Under the pieces are notes generated by a model that saw only the letters and a list, made by a program, of their open reading frames with translations, was not told where the DNA came from and searched no databases. Source: UBA11164 sp002420085 (GTDB taxonomy: Bacteria; Pseudomonadota; Gammaproteobacteria; Xanthomonadales; Xanthomonadaceae). Taken from it: 30,577 nt of DNA. The translations under genes were made by a program, and so were the position numbers. Shown in pieces: positions 8,828 through 16,496 of this stretch; position 1 is the stretch's first letter; the number at the start of each line of letters is the position of its first letter. The stretch covers positions 1-30,577 of the forward strand of contig DALYLJ010000018.1 in assembly GCA_031976395.1 (NCBI GenBank), in the 5' to 3' direction.

Positions 8828-9826
8828 TCAGCGTGCTTCGCGGATCAGCAGATCCTCGATGCTCACGCCGATTTCGGAGTGTCCCTCGAACACCGTTCCG
8901 GTCTTGCCGGCACGGAATTTCTCACGGGCCAGCTCATAGGCGCGCGGCGGCAGCGGGATGTACTTCACTTCTTCGATCAAGGCGACGGCCTCGGTGAGGT
9001 AGAACTCGACGAAATCACGAATTTCCTGACGCTCGGCGGCAGCCTTGGCATTGACGTAGATGAAGATCGGCCGCGACAGGGGCTGGTAGGTTCCATCCAT
9101 CACATGCTCGGGCGACGGCGAGATCGCCGGGGCATCCGGGTCGAGCTTGATCTTGACCGCCTTGAGCTTGTCGCGGTTTTCCTCATAGTAGGCAAAGCCG
9201 AAGAAACCGAGCGCATTGACATCCTGCGACACGCCTGTGACAAGCACATTATCGTCCTCGCTGGCGGTGAAATCGCCGCGACTGGACTTGGACTTGCCAT
9301 TGACCGCCTCGGTGAAGTAATCGAAGGTGCCTGAGTCGGCACCGGCGCCGAACAGCTTCAGCGGCGCGTCCGGGAAGGCCGGATCGATCTGATTCCAATT
9401 GCCGACCACGCCTTGTGACTCGGGCGCCCACATGGTTCGCAAGTGCGCGACCGTCAGTTCCTCGGCCCAGGTGTTCTCGGGGTGAACCACCACGGTCAAG
9501 GCATCGAAGGCGACCGGCAGTTCGATGAACTCGACACCACTCTCGGCACAGGCGCGCAGTTCCTCATCGAGGATCGGCCGGGAGGCGTTGGAAATCGCAG
9601 TCTCGCCACGGCAGAACTTCTTGAAACCACCACCGGTACCGGACACCCCGACGGTCACCTGCACTTCGCCGCGCCGGGTCGCCATGAACTCCTCGGCGAC
9701 CGCCTCGGTGACCGGATAGACCGTGCTCGAACCATCGATCGACACCAGCACCCGCTCCTGGCGCTCACCACAGCCCGCAAGCAGGACGACGCTGGCAAAA
9801 AGGAAACCGCAAATTCTTGAATTCAT
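8828..9826 (-). CDS. pstS: Phosphate ABC transporter substrate-binding lipoprotein PstS
   Basis: The periplasmic phosphate receptor of the Pst importer, here a predicted lipoprotein: MNSRICGFLFASVVLLAGC ends in a lipobox with Cys19. Phosphate-site motifs are visible: SIDGSSTVYPVTEAVAEEF near the N-terminus and VSGTGGGFKKFCRGETAISN, followed by FGAGADSGTFDYFTEA. The product is about 332 residues, similar to the PstS of Pseudomonas and Xanthomonas rather than the soluble E. coli form. GTG at 9832 is an equally possible start, six bases upstream. It is the first gene of the operon, and a PhoB-type operator lies 114-146 bases upstream of the start codon, so phosphate starvation should induce it. 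Confidence 0.96.
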   Translation of the reverse strand: MNSRICGFLFASVVLLAGCGERQERVLVSIDGSSTVYPVTEAVAEEFMATRRGEVQVTVGVSGTGGGFKKFCRGETAISNASRPILDEELRACAESGVEFIELPVAFDALTVVVHPENTWAEELTVAHLRTMWAPESQGVVGNWNQIDPAFPDAPLKLFGAGADSGTFDYFTEAVNGKSKSSRGDFTASEDDNVLVTGVSQDVNALGFFGFAYYEENRDKLKAVKIKLDPDAPAISPSPEHVMDGTYQPLSRPIFIYVNAKAAAERQEIRDFVEFYLTEAVALIEEVKYIPLPPRAYELAREKFRAGKTGTVFEGHSEIGVSIEDLLIREAR

Positions 9827-9939
9827 GATCACAACGACTCCGTGACTGTCCAGAAAGACGAGCGTGGCGGCACCGGCAGCAACCCGGCGAGCCGATCACC
9901 CAGAACCGCGACGATCGGCCGCAATACCGGGCGAGGCAA

Positions 9940-9972
9940 GAATATTTCAGTAATATTTCAACTGGATGACAG
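9940..9972 (-). promoter_or_regulatory. Pho box: three PhoB-type heptamers 11 bp apart upstream of pstS
   Basis: On the minus strand, reading toward pstS, three heptamers follow each other with 4-base spacers: CTGTCAT (9972-9966), TTGAAAT (9961-9955) and CTGAAAT (9950-9944). The first is a perfect match to the known PhoB half-site, and the other two keep the TG.(A/C)AT pattern. The 11-bp period with an A/T-rich spacer (ATTA) is the arrangement known for PhoB dimers bound in tandem, where the operator takes the place of a -35 element. A possible weak -10 (TATTGC) lies about 17 bases further on. The position, 114-146 bases before the pstS start codon, fits well. Confidence 0.8.
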
Positions 9973-10043
9973 TCGCCCATGATACAGGGCCAGGCGCAGT
10001 CCTCGGCTGACACGGCATCATCCGGACTGGGCGGCAGGCCGAT

Positions 10044-10253
10044 CCAGTCTGGGCGGACCAGTCGGAGTGATCCTGCCGGAACACGCCCGATCGATCGGNN
10101 NNNNNNNNNNNNNNNNNNNNNNNNNNNNNNNNNNNNNNNNNNNNNNNNNNNNNNNNNNNNNNNNNNNNNNNNNNNNNNNNNNNNNNNNNNNNNNNNNNCC
10201 AGTCTGGGCGGACCAGTCGGAGTGATCCTGCCGGAACACGCCCGATCGATCGG
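10044..10253. repeat. Exact 55-bp direct repeat flanking a 100-N scaffold gap
   Basis: Bases 10044-10098 and 10199-10253 are identical over 55 positions and sit directly on either side of the run of 100 N (10099-10198). A run of exactly 100 N is a conventional placeholder for a gap of unknown size. A 55-base identical end is what two contigs of a k=55 de Bruijn graph share. The simplest reading is one genuine copy and no missing sequence. A true tandem repeat cannot be excluded. Confidence 0.85.
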
Positions 10254-10323
10254 CCCACACGATCAGGATCGAAGACCAGCCAGCGGCTACACTGTCCAGC
10301 CCGTCGATGTCCCTACGCCAGCC

Positions 10324-10947
10324 GTGATCAATGATCCACCGCCACCGGCCAGTACACTCGCCCTGCTGCGTGCCCTGGCAAGCCCGTCGGAGAATCCCGA
10401 CACCGCAGCCGGCGAGCCGTTGCGACTGGGCGACATCCTGGCCCAGGTCGGCGAGCGAGTCTACGGTGTTCTTCTGCTGATCGCCACCCTGCCCGCTTTC
10501 ATTCCGCTGCCCTTCGGCGTCGGCGCGATCGCCGGCCCACTGGTCGCCCTGGTCGGCCTGCAACTGGCCCTGATGAAAGCCCGACCGTGGCTGCCGGCCG
10601 GACTGGCCGAACGTCGGATCGAGCGCGAACGCCTCCAGCGCTTCCTGACCCGCATCGAACCCGTGCTGACCTGGCTCGAACGGACGCTCCGGCCACGACG
10701 TGGCGAATTGCTCGATCTGCATCCGGTGCGTGCCTTCACCGGGGTGTTGCTGATCCTGATCGGCATCCTGCTGGCCCTGCCCCTGCCGCTGACCAATTAC
10801 CCGTTCGGCCTGCTGCTGGTTCTGTATTGCGTCGCCCTGATCGAACACGATGGTCGGCTGCTGCTGATCGCCTGGACGATCAGCTTGGCCACCCTGCTCG
10901 GTTTCGTCATGCTGTCGGATGTGCTGGCGCACTGGCTGACCGGCTGA
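10324..10947 (+). CDS. ExoD-family exopolysaccharide synthesis membrane protein
   Basis: A membrane protein of about 207 residues that matches the ExoD family, named for a Sinorhizobium gene that affects exopolysaccharide production; the biochemical role is not known. The family pattern is clear: the N-terminal LRLGDILAQVGERVYGVLLLIATLPAFIPLP segment with its GxxxxG and PAFIPLPFG core, a short amphipathic middle, then hydrophobic segments around VLLILIGILLALPLP and TNYPFGLLLVLYCVALIEHDG. GTG at 10324 is chosen because the open frame upstream runs into the N gap, has no resemblance to the family and is low-complexity. Orientation is opposite to pstS, and convergent with the GGDEF-EAL gene. Confidence 0.85.
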   Translation: MINDPPPPASTLALLRALASPSENPDTAAGEPLRLGDILAQVGERVYGVLLLIATLPAFIPLPFGVGAIAGPLVALVGLQLALMKARPWLPAGLAERRIERERLQRFLTRIEPVLTWLERTLRPRRGELLDLHPVRAFTGVLLILIGILLALPLPLTNYPFGLLLVLYCVALIEHDGRLLLIAWTISLATLLGFVMLSDVLAHWLTG

Positions 10948-10949
10948 GG

Positions 10950-10965
10950 CCGCAGGAATCTGCGG
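10950..10965 (+). terminator. Short hairpin after the ExoD-family gene
   Basis: CCGCAG and CTGCGG form a 6-bp stem around a GAAT loop three bases after the stop codon. No T tract follows on the plus strand, so this is only a weak terminator candidate. The rest of the convergent gap up to 11058 is GC-rich and shows nothing else recognisable. Confidence 0.35.
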
Positions 10966-11058
10966 TCGCCTGAACCGTCACCATCACCGTCGCCGTCGCC
11001 GCTGCGCGGTGCCGGCCGGCGGTCGGTGAGGTCGCCCTCGATCACACGATCGGCCGGA

Positions 11059-13242
11059 TCAGCGTCCTATCACACTCAGACTCGGCCGATTGGCCAGACG
11101 CTCGCTCAACCGCTCGGCACTCATCGGCGGATCGAGCCAGTAGCCCTGGGCGCTGTTGCAGCCGAGCTTGCGCAGCACCTCGAACTGCTCGGCCGATTCG
11201 ATGCCCTCGGCAACCACCCCCATGCCGCGCGCATGCGCCATGGCGACGATCGCGGCGGCCAGGGAAAGATCATCGGGATCGGTGAGCACATCAGCGATGA
11301 AACTGCGGTCGATCTTGAGGCCGTCCACCGGAACCCGACGCAGGTGGCTCAGACCGGAAAAACCGGTGCCGAAGTCGTCCAGCCAGACCTCGATGCCGCG
11401 ACTGCGCAGTCGCGACAGGACGATGCTGGCCTGTTCCTCGTCGGCCAGCACGGCGGTCTCGGTCAGTTCCAGATGCAGGCGATCCGGCTCCAGACCGGAT
11501 TCATGCAGAGCAGCGCCGACCTGATCGACCAGCAGGCCATCGCGCAACTGGCGCGAGGACACGTTGATCGCCAGCTTCAGCGGCGTACCGTCGCGTCCAC
11601 GCCAAGCCCGAGCATCCACGCAGGCACGATGCAGAACCCGAGCACCGAGCGCCTCGATGATCCCGGATTGTTCTGCCAGAGGCACGAACACCGACGGCAG
11701 CAGGATGCCGAGTTCCGGGTGCGACCAGCGCAACAGGGCCTCGACACCGATCATCGCCCGATCGGCGATTCGATAGATCGGCTGGTAGACAAGGCTCATT
11801 TCGCCACGCTGCCAGGCACCGCGCAGATCCTGCTCCAGACGCACCCGCTGCTCGACCTGACGGTCCATGCCGGCCGAGAAGAACCGGTGGGCATTCTTGC
11901 CGGCATGCTTGGCCTGATACATGGCGATATCGACATGCTTGAGCATGGCGCCGACCGTGTCGGCATCACGCGGACACAGGGTGATGCCGATCGAGGTGCC
12001 GAGCACGACCCGGCGACCGGCAATCTCGAACGGTTCGGCCAGCAGACCGACCAGGGCACTGGCCAGTTCGCCGGCCTTGGCTTCCAGTTCGCTGCCCTCG
12101 ATCAGCACCACGAACTCGTCGCCACCGAAACGGGCGACCAGGGCGCTCGACCCGGCAACCTCAGGCACGCGCGTGGCCAGGCGCTCGGAAAACTCCACCA
12201 GCAGGGCATCACCGGCATCGTGACCGAGGGTGTCGTTGACCTGCTTGAAGTCATCGAGATCAAGGAACAGCAAGGCCAGTTCACCGCCGTTCTGGCGGCG
12301 CGCTTTCATCCGCTGCTCCAGACTCTCCCGGAAGGCGAGCCGATTCGGCAATTGGGTCAGGCTGTCGCTGTAGGCCATCTCACGCATCTGCCGCTCCTGC
12401 TCGGCGATGCTCTGCGACATGTGGACGAAGGCGCGCATGAGATCACCGATCTCATCCGTGCGTCGGGTATTCAGGGCAACGCTCTCGTAACGCCCCTGTT
12501 CGACCAGTCGGGCCGCGTCCGACAGGCGACGAATCGGCCAGACCAGGCCACGGCCGACCGCCAGCAGCAGGCCGAGCCCGACCAGGATCAGCAGCCCGAG
12601 CAGACCGAACTGGGCGAGCAGATGTTCATGCGCGGCATCGGCCAGCTTGCCCTCCAGCAGGGCCACCGCCGTCTGCTCGCGCGCGAGTGCGTTGGCCAGC
12701 GACAGACCAACCACGACGGTTCCAAGCTGCTCGTCACCCAACGTGATCGGCTGGCTGAATACCAGCATGTCGGGCTGCGATCCGCCGGCCTGGGGTCGAT
12801 CGGCCGGCTCGGCTCCGGTCTGGCCGACCGAGCCAGCCGCAGTGATCGCGATGCCCTCGGCCGTGCCGGCCACCGGTTCGCCATACGTGGCGAAGTTGCT
12901 GCTGCCGTCGTGGATCAGCCGCCCCTGACCATCGACCACCCGCACGTAGGCGACATCGGGCTGGCGTCGAATCGTATCCAACACCTGACCGACGCCGTGC
13001 AGGTCGAAGTAGTACAACGGATTGACCAGGCGTTCGCCGGCCAATCGGCTCAGTTCGTTGCCGTGACCGCGAATCGCCTCCATCGAGGTCTCGTGCAGGC
13101 TCTGGCGGCCGAGCGCGAGGATCGCGGCATCGTTCAGACGCATCTGCCACCACAGTCCGGCCAGCACGGCGGCCACCACCGCCAGGGTCAGGCCCATGGC
13201 CATCAGGAAGCGGCATTGCAGGCCGATTCGAGGACGCCTCAT
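11059..13242 (-). CDS. Membrane c-di-GMP signalling protein, HAMP-GGDEF-EAL
   Basis: A 727-residue inner-membrane protein that can make and break cyclic di-GMP. Domains in order: membrane segment (14-32), periplasmic sensor region (33-210), second membrane segment (211-230), HAMP linker (231-283), GGDEF (about 290-455) and EAL (about 468-715). The cyclase site is intact (RFGGDEF at 371-377), but the inhibitory RxxD is absent from the usual place five residues before it. The phosphodiesterase residues also appear intact: Glu501 in EAL, Asn560, Glu592/Glu595, Asp622-Asp623 (DDFGTG), Lys643, Glu679 and Gln699. Both activities are therefore possible, and which dominates cannot be told. Its start overlaps the stop of the PhnD-like gene by four bases, so the binding protein is probably its periplasmic input. 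Confidence 0.94.
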   Translation of the reverse strand: MRRPRIGLQCRFLMAMGLTLAVVAAVLAGLWWQMRLNDAAILALGRQSLHETSMEAIRGHGNELSRLAGERLVNPLYYFDLHGVGQVLDTIRRQPDVAYVRVVDGQGRLIHDGSSNFATYGEPVAGTAEGIAITAAGSVGQTGAEPADRPQAGGSQPDMLVFSQPITLGDEQLGTVVVGLSLANALAREQTAVALLEGKLADAAHEHLLAQFGLLGLLILVGLGLLLAVGRGLVWPIRRLSDAARLVEQGRYESVALNTRRTDEIGDLMRAFVHMSQSIAEQERQMREMAYSDSLTQLPNRLAFRESLEQRMKARRQNGGELALLFLDLDDFKQVNDTLGHDAGDALLVEFSERLATRVPEVAGSSALVARFGGDEFVVLIEGSELEAKAGELASALVGLLAEPFEIAGRRVVLGTSIGITLCPRDADTVGAMLKHVDIAMYQAKHAGKNAHRFFSAGMDRQVEQRVRLEQDLRGAWQRGEMSLVYQPIYRIADRAMIGVEALLRWSHPELGILLPSVFVPLAEQSGIIEALGARVLHRACVDARAWRGRDGTPLKLAINVSSRQLRDGLLVDQVGAALHESGLEPDRLHLELTETAVLADEEQASIVLSRLRSRGIEVWLDDFGTGFSGLSHLRRVPVDGLKIDRSFIADVLTDPDDLSLAAAIVAMAHARGMGVVAEGIESAEQFEVLRKLGCNSAQGYWLDPPMSAERLSERLANRPSLSVIGR

Positions 13243-14180
13243 TCCAGTTCCTCCCGCACCCGAGCGACGCCGTCCCCGAGTGCCACCAGCAGGCGCTCGG
13301 TTTCCCGATCGATCCGCTTGAAGCCGGTGGTATCGAAGAAACTGCGCAGAGCCGGGCCGGCTTCGGGATCATCGGCGGCACCGAGCAACACCTCGCGCAG
13401 ACGCTCGGCGACCGGCTCCGGAAGGTCGGCGCGGACCAGTTCGACCGCACGCGGAAAGTGCTGGGTTCGATGGATCACCCTGAGGCGCGGTGGCGACATC
13501 GGTCGATCGAGCCCGAATGCCTGCCAGTCGAGATTGGAGAAGGCGCCGGCATCGCTCAGTCCGACCCGCACCCAGGCGAGGATGTTGTGCTCGCTGCCTG
13601 CGAACAGGTAGCCGATATTGGCCGGATCCGGCGAGTCCGACGGTGACAGCAGGGGCTCCAGATTCAACCCGGCGCCGAGGATCGACATGGCCGGCGCGTA
13701 GTAGGCACTGGTCGACGCGGCACGCTGGAGTGCCAGCGAACGGCCGCGCAGATCAGCCAGGGTGCGCACCGGACTGTCCTCGCGCACGAACACCACGGTG
13801 TGGTAGAGATCAACGCCACCGCGCTCGGTCGCCAGCAGGGTGCGGGCACCAACCCGCCGGCCGAGTTGCACCGCCATGGCCGGAGTCTCGGTGACCCAAT
13901 CGACCCGGCCGCGACGCAGATAACGCTGCATCTGCAAGGCATCGCTGGCCATCAGGATGCGGCCTTCGACGATGCCGACCTCAGCCATCCTCGGCACCAC
14001 GTAATCGAGCAAGGGTTTGAGCTGGCCATAGTGATGACGCGGGTCGTCGCTGATTCGACCCAGCACCAGGACACCGTCATTGCCGGATACCGGGAAGGCC
14101 ATCGCGGCCAGGAGTGGAACCAGTGCCGCCAACAGCAGGCGCGCAGTCATCGACCGGACACGGACGGGGGGGAAGTCCAT
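13239..14180 (-). CDS. PhnD-like periplasmic substrate-binding protein
   Basis: A secreted protein of about 313 residues from the PhnD/phosphonate-binding family. A hydrophobic stretch (LLLAALVPLLAAMAFP) followed by VSGND gives a signal peptide. Diagnostic segments are LKPLLDYVVPRMAEVGI near the N-terminus, then GRVDWVTETPAMAVQL, HTVVFVREDSPVRTLADLRGRSLAL, and SEHNILAWVRVGLSDAGAFSN near the C-terminal half. No transporter permease or ATPase is next to it. Instead it overlaps the GGDEF-EAL gene by four bases (ATGA), which suggests a sensing role rather than import. The start is uncertain: ATG 14180 is given, with ATG 14150 and GTG 14198 possible. The ligand is unknown and may not be a phosphonate. 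Confidence 0.85.
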   Translation of the reverse strand: MDFPPVRVRSMTARLLLAALVPLLAAMAFPVSGNDGVLVLGRISDDPRHHYGQLKPLLDYVVPRMAEVGIVEGRILMASDALQMQRYLRRGRVDWVTETPAMAVQLGRRVGARTLLATERGGVDLYHTVVFVREDSPVRTLADLRGRSLALQRAASTSAYYAPAMSILGAGLNLEPLLSPSDSPDPANIGYLFAGSEHNILAWVRVGLSDAGAFSNLDWQAFGLDRPMSPPRLRVIHRTQHFPRAVELVRADLPEPVAERLREVLLGAADDPEAGPALRSFFDTTGFKRIDRETERLLVALGDGVARVREELE

Positions 14181-14535
14181 CGAACGATCACTCAACACGT
14201 CATCGACTCACTGGCCTGACAACCTCGCATGACGGCAACCGACGGGATATCGATGGCCGTGCCCATGATCCGATCCCGGCCCCGGTGCCGATTTCGACAC
14301 GGAACCGGTACCGGCCGGCCTGGATACCGGTCGGCCGGAATCAACAGCGGCACGCCCATCACCCCGTGAAAGCCCCCCGTGAAAGCCCCTTGAACCCAAA
14401 GCACCATCGTTCCATCGGCATCGGTGCCGTCGCAGGTCGTGGATGGCATTCGACCGTACTGCGTCACCCGCCGGCATCGATCTGCTGACTGCCGGCCAAG
14501 CATGAGGCTCCGAGTATGCCCGTTCGGCAGGGTAT
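14181..14535. other. Gene-poor stretch between trmJ and the PhnD-like gene
   Basis: About 355 bases with no gene I can support. It must hold the promoter of the PhnD-like/GGDEF-EAL pair (minus strand) and the 3' end of the trmJ transcript. Visible structure: a perfect 13-bp tandem duplication (CCCCGTGAAAGCC twice, 14362-14387), and a dense block of CCGG/GGCC-type palindromes at about 14300-14340 that could fold into a GC-rich stem. I looked for a c-di-GMP riboswitch and did not see its conserved core. Confidence 0.5.
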
Positions 14536-15387
14536 TTACCATGTGCCAGGCGACTCGGAATCCGTCCGTTCCGCCACCGTCGGCGCTGCCGCCGGGTCCA
14601 GCCGCGCGGGGGTTCGGGCCGATCCGGGTTGATCGGCGCGCGCCAGGCTGGCCATGCGTTCGGCATCGGCCAGGATGCCGTGCAGGATGCGCAGTTCGCG
14701 CAGATCCGGCCGGGCACGAATGAACAGGCGCCGCAGCCGCTGCATGACCCGGTTTGGCGATCGGCCCTTGTGAAAATCGATCGCATCCAGGGTGTCGGCC
14801 AGATGCCCGAAGAACCGTTCCAATTGCTCGCGCGGGGCCGGTTCGACCGTGTCCATCACTGCTGCCGGCTCGGCCTCCGGATCGGCGTCGGTCAGGCCGG
14901 CCAGGCGCAGATCGGCGACCCGCAGTTCGTAGGCCAGCACCTGCACCGCCGCCGCCAGGTTCAGCGAGGCAAAGGCCGGATCGGCCGGGATGTGGACGGC
15001 GGCATCGCAGCAGTGCAATTCCCGGTTTTCCAGCCCGGTCCGCTCACGGCCGAACAACAGGGCGACCGGTCCCGAGGGCGCTTCGGCCCGCAGTCGAACC
15101 GCCGCCTGACGGGCGCTCAGTTCGGGCAAGGGTACAGTTCGACGCCGGGCCGTGCAGCCCAGCACCAGGCGACAGCCGGCGATCGCGGTTTCCAGGCGAT
15201 CACACACGACCGCCGCCGTCAGCAGATCGTCGGCACCGGCCGCCAGCGCGATCGCTTCGGGATCGGGGTAGCGCTCCGGCGCAACCAGATACAGGCGATC
15301 CAGACCCATGGTCTTCATCGCTCGGGCCGCCGATCCGATGTTGCCTGGATGCTGCGTACCCACCAACACGATGCGAATTTCCGACAT
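14536..15387 (-). CDS. trmJ: tRNA (cytidine/uridine-2'-O-)-methyltransferase TrmJ
   Basis: A SPOUT-class methyltransferase that puts a 2'-O-methyl group on position 32 of the tRNA anticodon loop. The N-terminal domain begins IRIVLVGTQHPGNIGSAARAMKTMGL. The knotted AdoMet site is seen as VALLFGRERTGLENREL followed by IPADPAFASLNLAAAVQVLAYEL, all typical of TrmJ. The C-terminal helical extension carries the FFGHLADTLDAIDFH and RRLFIRARPDLRELRILHGILA segments seen in the long TrmJ form. The length is about 283 residues with the ATG at 15387; ATG 15393 is an alternative, as GGAG lies just ahead of both. It is divergent from suhB, the same neighbour as in E. coli. Confidence 0.94.
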   Translation of the reverse strand: MSEIRIVLVGTQHPGNIGSAARAMKTMGLDRLYLVAPERYPDPEAIALAAGADDLLTAAVVCDRLETAIAGCRLVLGCTARRRTVPLPELSARQAAVRLRAEAPSGPVALLFGRERTGLENRELHCCDAAVHIPADPAFASLNLAAAVQVLAYELRVADLRLAGLTDADPEAEPAAVMDTVEPAPREQLERFFGHLADTLDAIDFHKGRSPNRVMQRLRRLFIRARPDLRELRILHGILADAERMASLARADQPGSARTPARLDPAAAPTVAERTDSESPGTW

Positions 15388-15514
15388 GGTCATTCGGCTC
15401 CAACGAGAGAACGGAAGGCCCCCGCCACGGCGACGGACCCGGTCGGCGATGATAAACTTCCCGGCCGCCGACGATCGTCGGCATCGTTCTTTCGCCAACG
15501 GGAAATCCAACGCC

Positions 15515-16324
15515 ATGCTCAAGCCGGCGGTCAACATCATGATCAAGGCCGCACGTCAGGCCGGCACTGTCATCATTCGGCACATGAGCCGGCTCGACAG
15601 CCTGAAGATCGTCGAAAAGGCGCGCCAGGACTATGCCAGCGAAGTCGATTCCCTGGCTGAGGCCGAGATCATCCGGGAATTGAAGCGATCGTTCCCGGAT
15701 TATGCCTTTCTCGCCGAGGAAAGCGGCGCGATCGGCAAGCACCGCTACACCTGGGTGATCGATCCGCTCGACGGCACCAGCAATTTTCTGCATGGCTGGC
15801 CGCATTTCTGCGTCTCGATCGCCCTGCTCGAAGGCGACGAGCCGCTGCACGGCGTGATCTACGACCCGCTGCGCAACGAACTGTTCGTCGCCAGCCGAGG
15901 CGCCGGAGCCCTGCTCAACGACCGCAAGATCCGCGTCTCCGAGCGCAAGGAACTGACCGACAGCCTGATCATCACCGGTCATGCGCCACGCGAGCGCAAG
16001 CGCCTTCCGCAACAACTGGAAACCATCCGACTGCTGCTCGAACGGGAGGGCGCCGAAGACATCCGTCGCAGTGGTTCGGCGGCGCTCGACCTCGCCTATG
16101 TCGCCTGCGGTCGGGTCGATGCTTTCTACGAAGCCGGCCTGTTGCCGTGGGACGTAGCCGCTGGCCTGTTGCTGGTCCGCGAGGCCGGCGGCCGGGCCTG
16201 TGACTTCAAGGGCAGCGCCGCGATGATGAAGAACGGCCACATCGTGGCCGGCAACATCAAGGTCTGTGACGCGCTTCAGAAGACCCTGGTCGATAGCGGC
16301 TACGCCGGTCAGGTCGCTGGCTGA
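15515..16324 (+). CDS. suhB: Inositol monophosphatase family protein SuhB
   Basis: A 269-residue, magnesium-dependent phosphatase of the inositol monophosphatase family. In E. coli SuhB also joins the NusA-containing complex that prevents early termination on rRNA operons. Metal-site motifs are intact: LAEES (68-70), IDPLDGTSNF (82-91) and the C-terminal WDVAAGLLLVREAGG. The ATG at 15515 gives MLKPAVNIMIKAARQAG, which matches the SuhB N-terminus; GGGAAA lies upstream. The start is 127 bases from the divergent trmJ start. Confidence 0.95.
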   Translation: MLKPAVNIMIKAARQAGTVIIRHMSRLDSLKIVEKARQDYASEVDSLAEAEIIRELKRSFPDYAFLAEESGAIGKHRYTWVIDPLDGTSNFLHGWPHFCVSIALLEGDEPLHGVIYDPLRNELFVASRGAGALLNDRKIRVSERKELTDSLIITGHAPRERKRLPQQLETIRLLLEREGAEDIRRSGSAALDLAYVACGRVDAFYEAGLLPWDVAAGLLLVREAGGRACDFKGSAAMMKNGHIVAGNIKVCDALQKTLVDSGYAGQVAG

Positions 16325-16332
16325 AGGCGACT

Positions 16333-16354
16333 GCGGCGGCCATCGGTCCGCCGC
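16333..16354. terminator. GC-rich hairpin after suhB
   Basis: GCGGCGG and CCGCCGC form a 7-bp stem around an 8-base loop nine bases past the suhB stop codon. No T tract follows on the plus strand. It lies in the convergent suhB/secF gap and may act together with the second hairpin at 16442-16465. Confidence 0.45.
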
Positions 16355-16441
16355 CCGGCAATAGCCGCGTGGTCATCCAGGTCGTTCGGGCACGCTCACG
16401 GCTCGCCTGCGTTCGAGGCACACCTTCACCTGCCATCCGGC

Positions 16442-16465
16442 CGCAGCGACGCTCCGGTCGCTGCG
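16442..16465. terminator. Hairpin in the suhB/secF convergent gap
   Basis: CGCAGCGAC and GTCGCTGCG make a perfect 9-bp stem with a 6-base loop, 32 bases past the secF stop. It could act on either strand, but no T tract is present on either side. Confidence 0.45.
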
Positions 16466-16496
16466 CGGAGTGCAACGCCCACCGACGAATGGTCGC

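Noticed and set aside
9979..10323. The in-frame N-terminal extension of the ExoD-family gene across the N gap
   Set aside because: It runs through 100 unknown bases and a duplicated contig end, overlaps the pho box leader region, and has no family similarity; GTG at 10324 gives the normal length.
11026..13611. An 861-codon plus-strand frame opposite the GGDEF-EAL gene
   Set aside because: No similarity to any family and shadow-like composition; the opposite strand carries a complete, motif-rich protein.
14181..14535. A c-di-GMP riboswitch ahead of the PhnD-like/GGDEF-EAL genes
   Set aside because: The conserved cores of the known class I and II riboswitches were not found on either strand; only GC palindromes and a small duplication are present.
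14192..14542. A 116-codon minus-strand frame between trmJ and the PhnD-like gene
   Set aside because: No ribosome binding site, no family resemblance, and it overlaps both neighbours; composition fits non-coding DNA.
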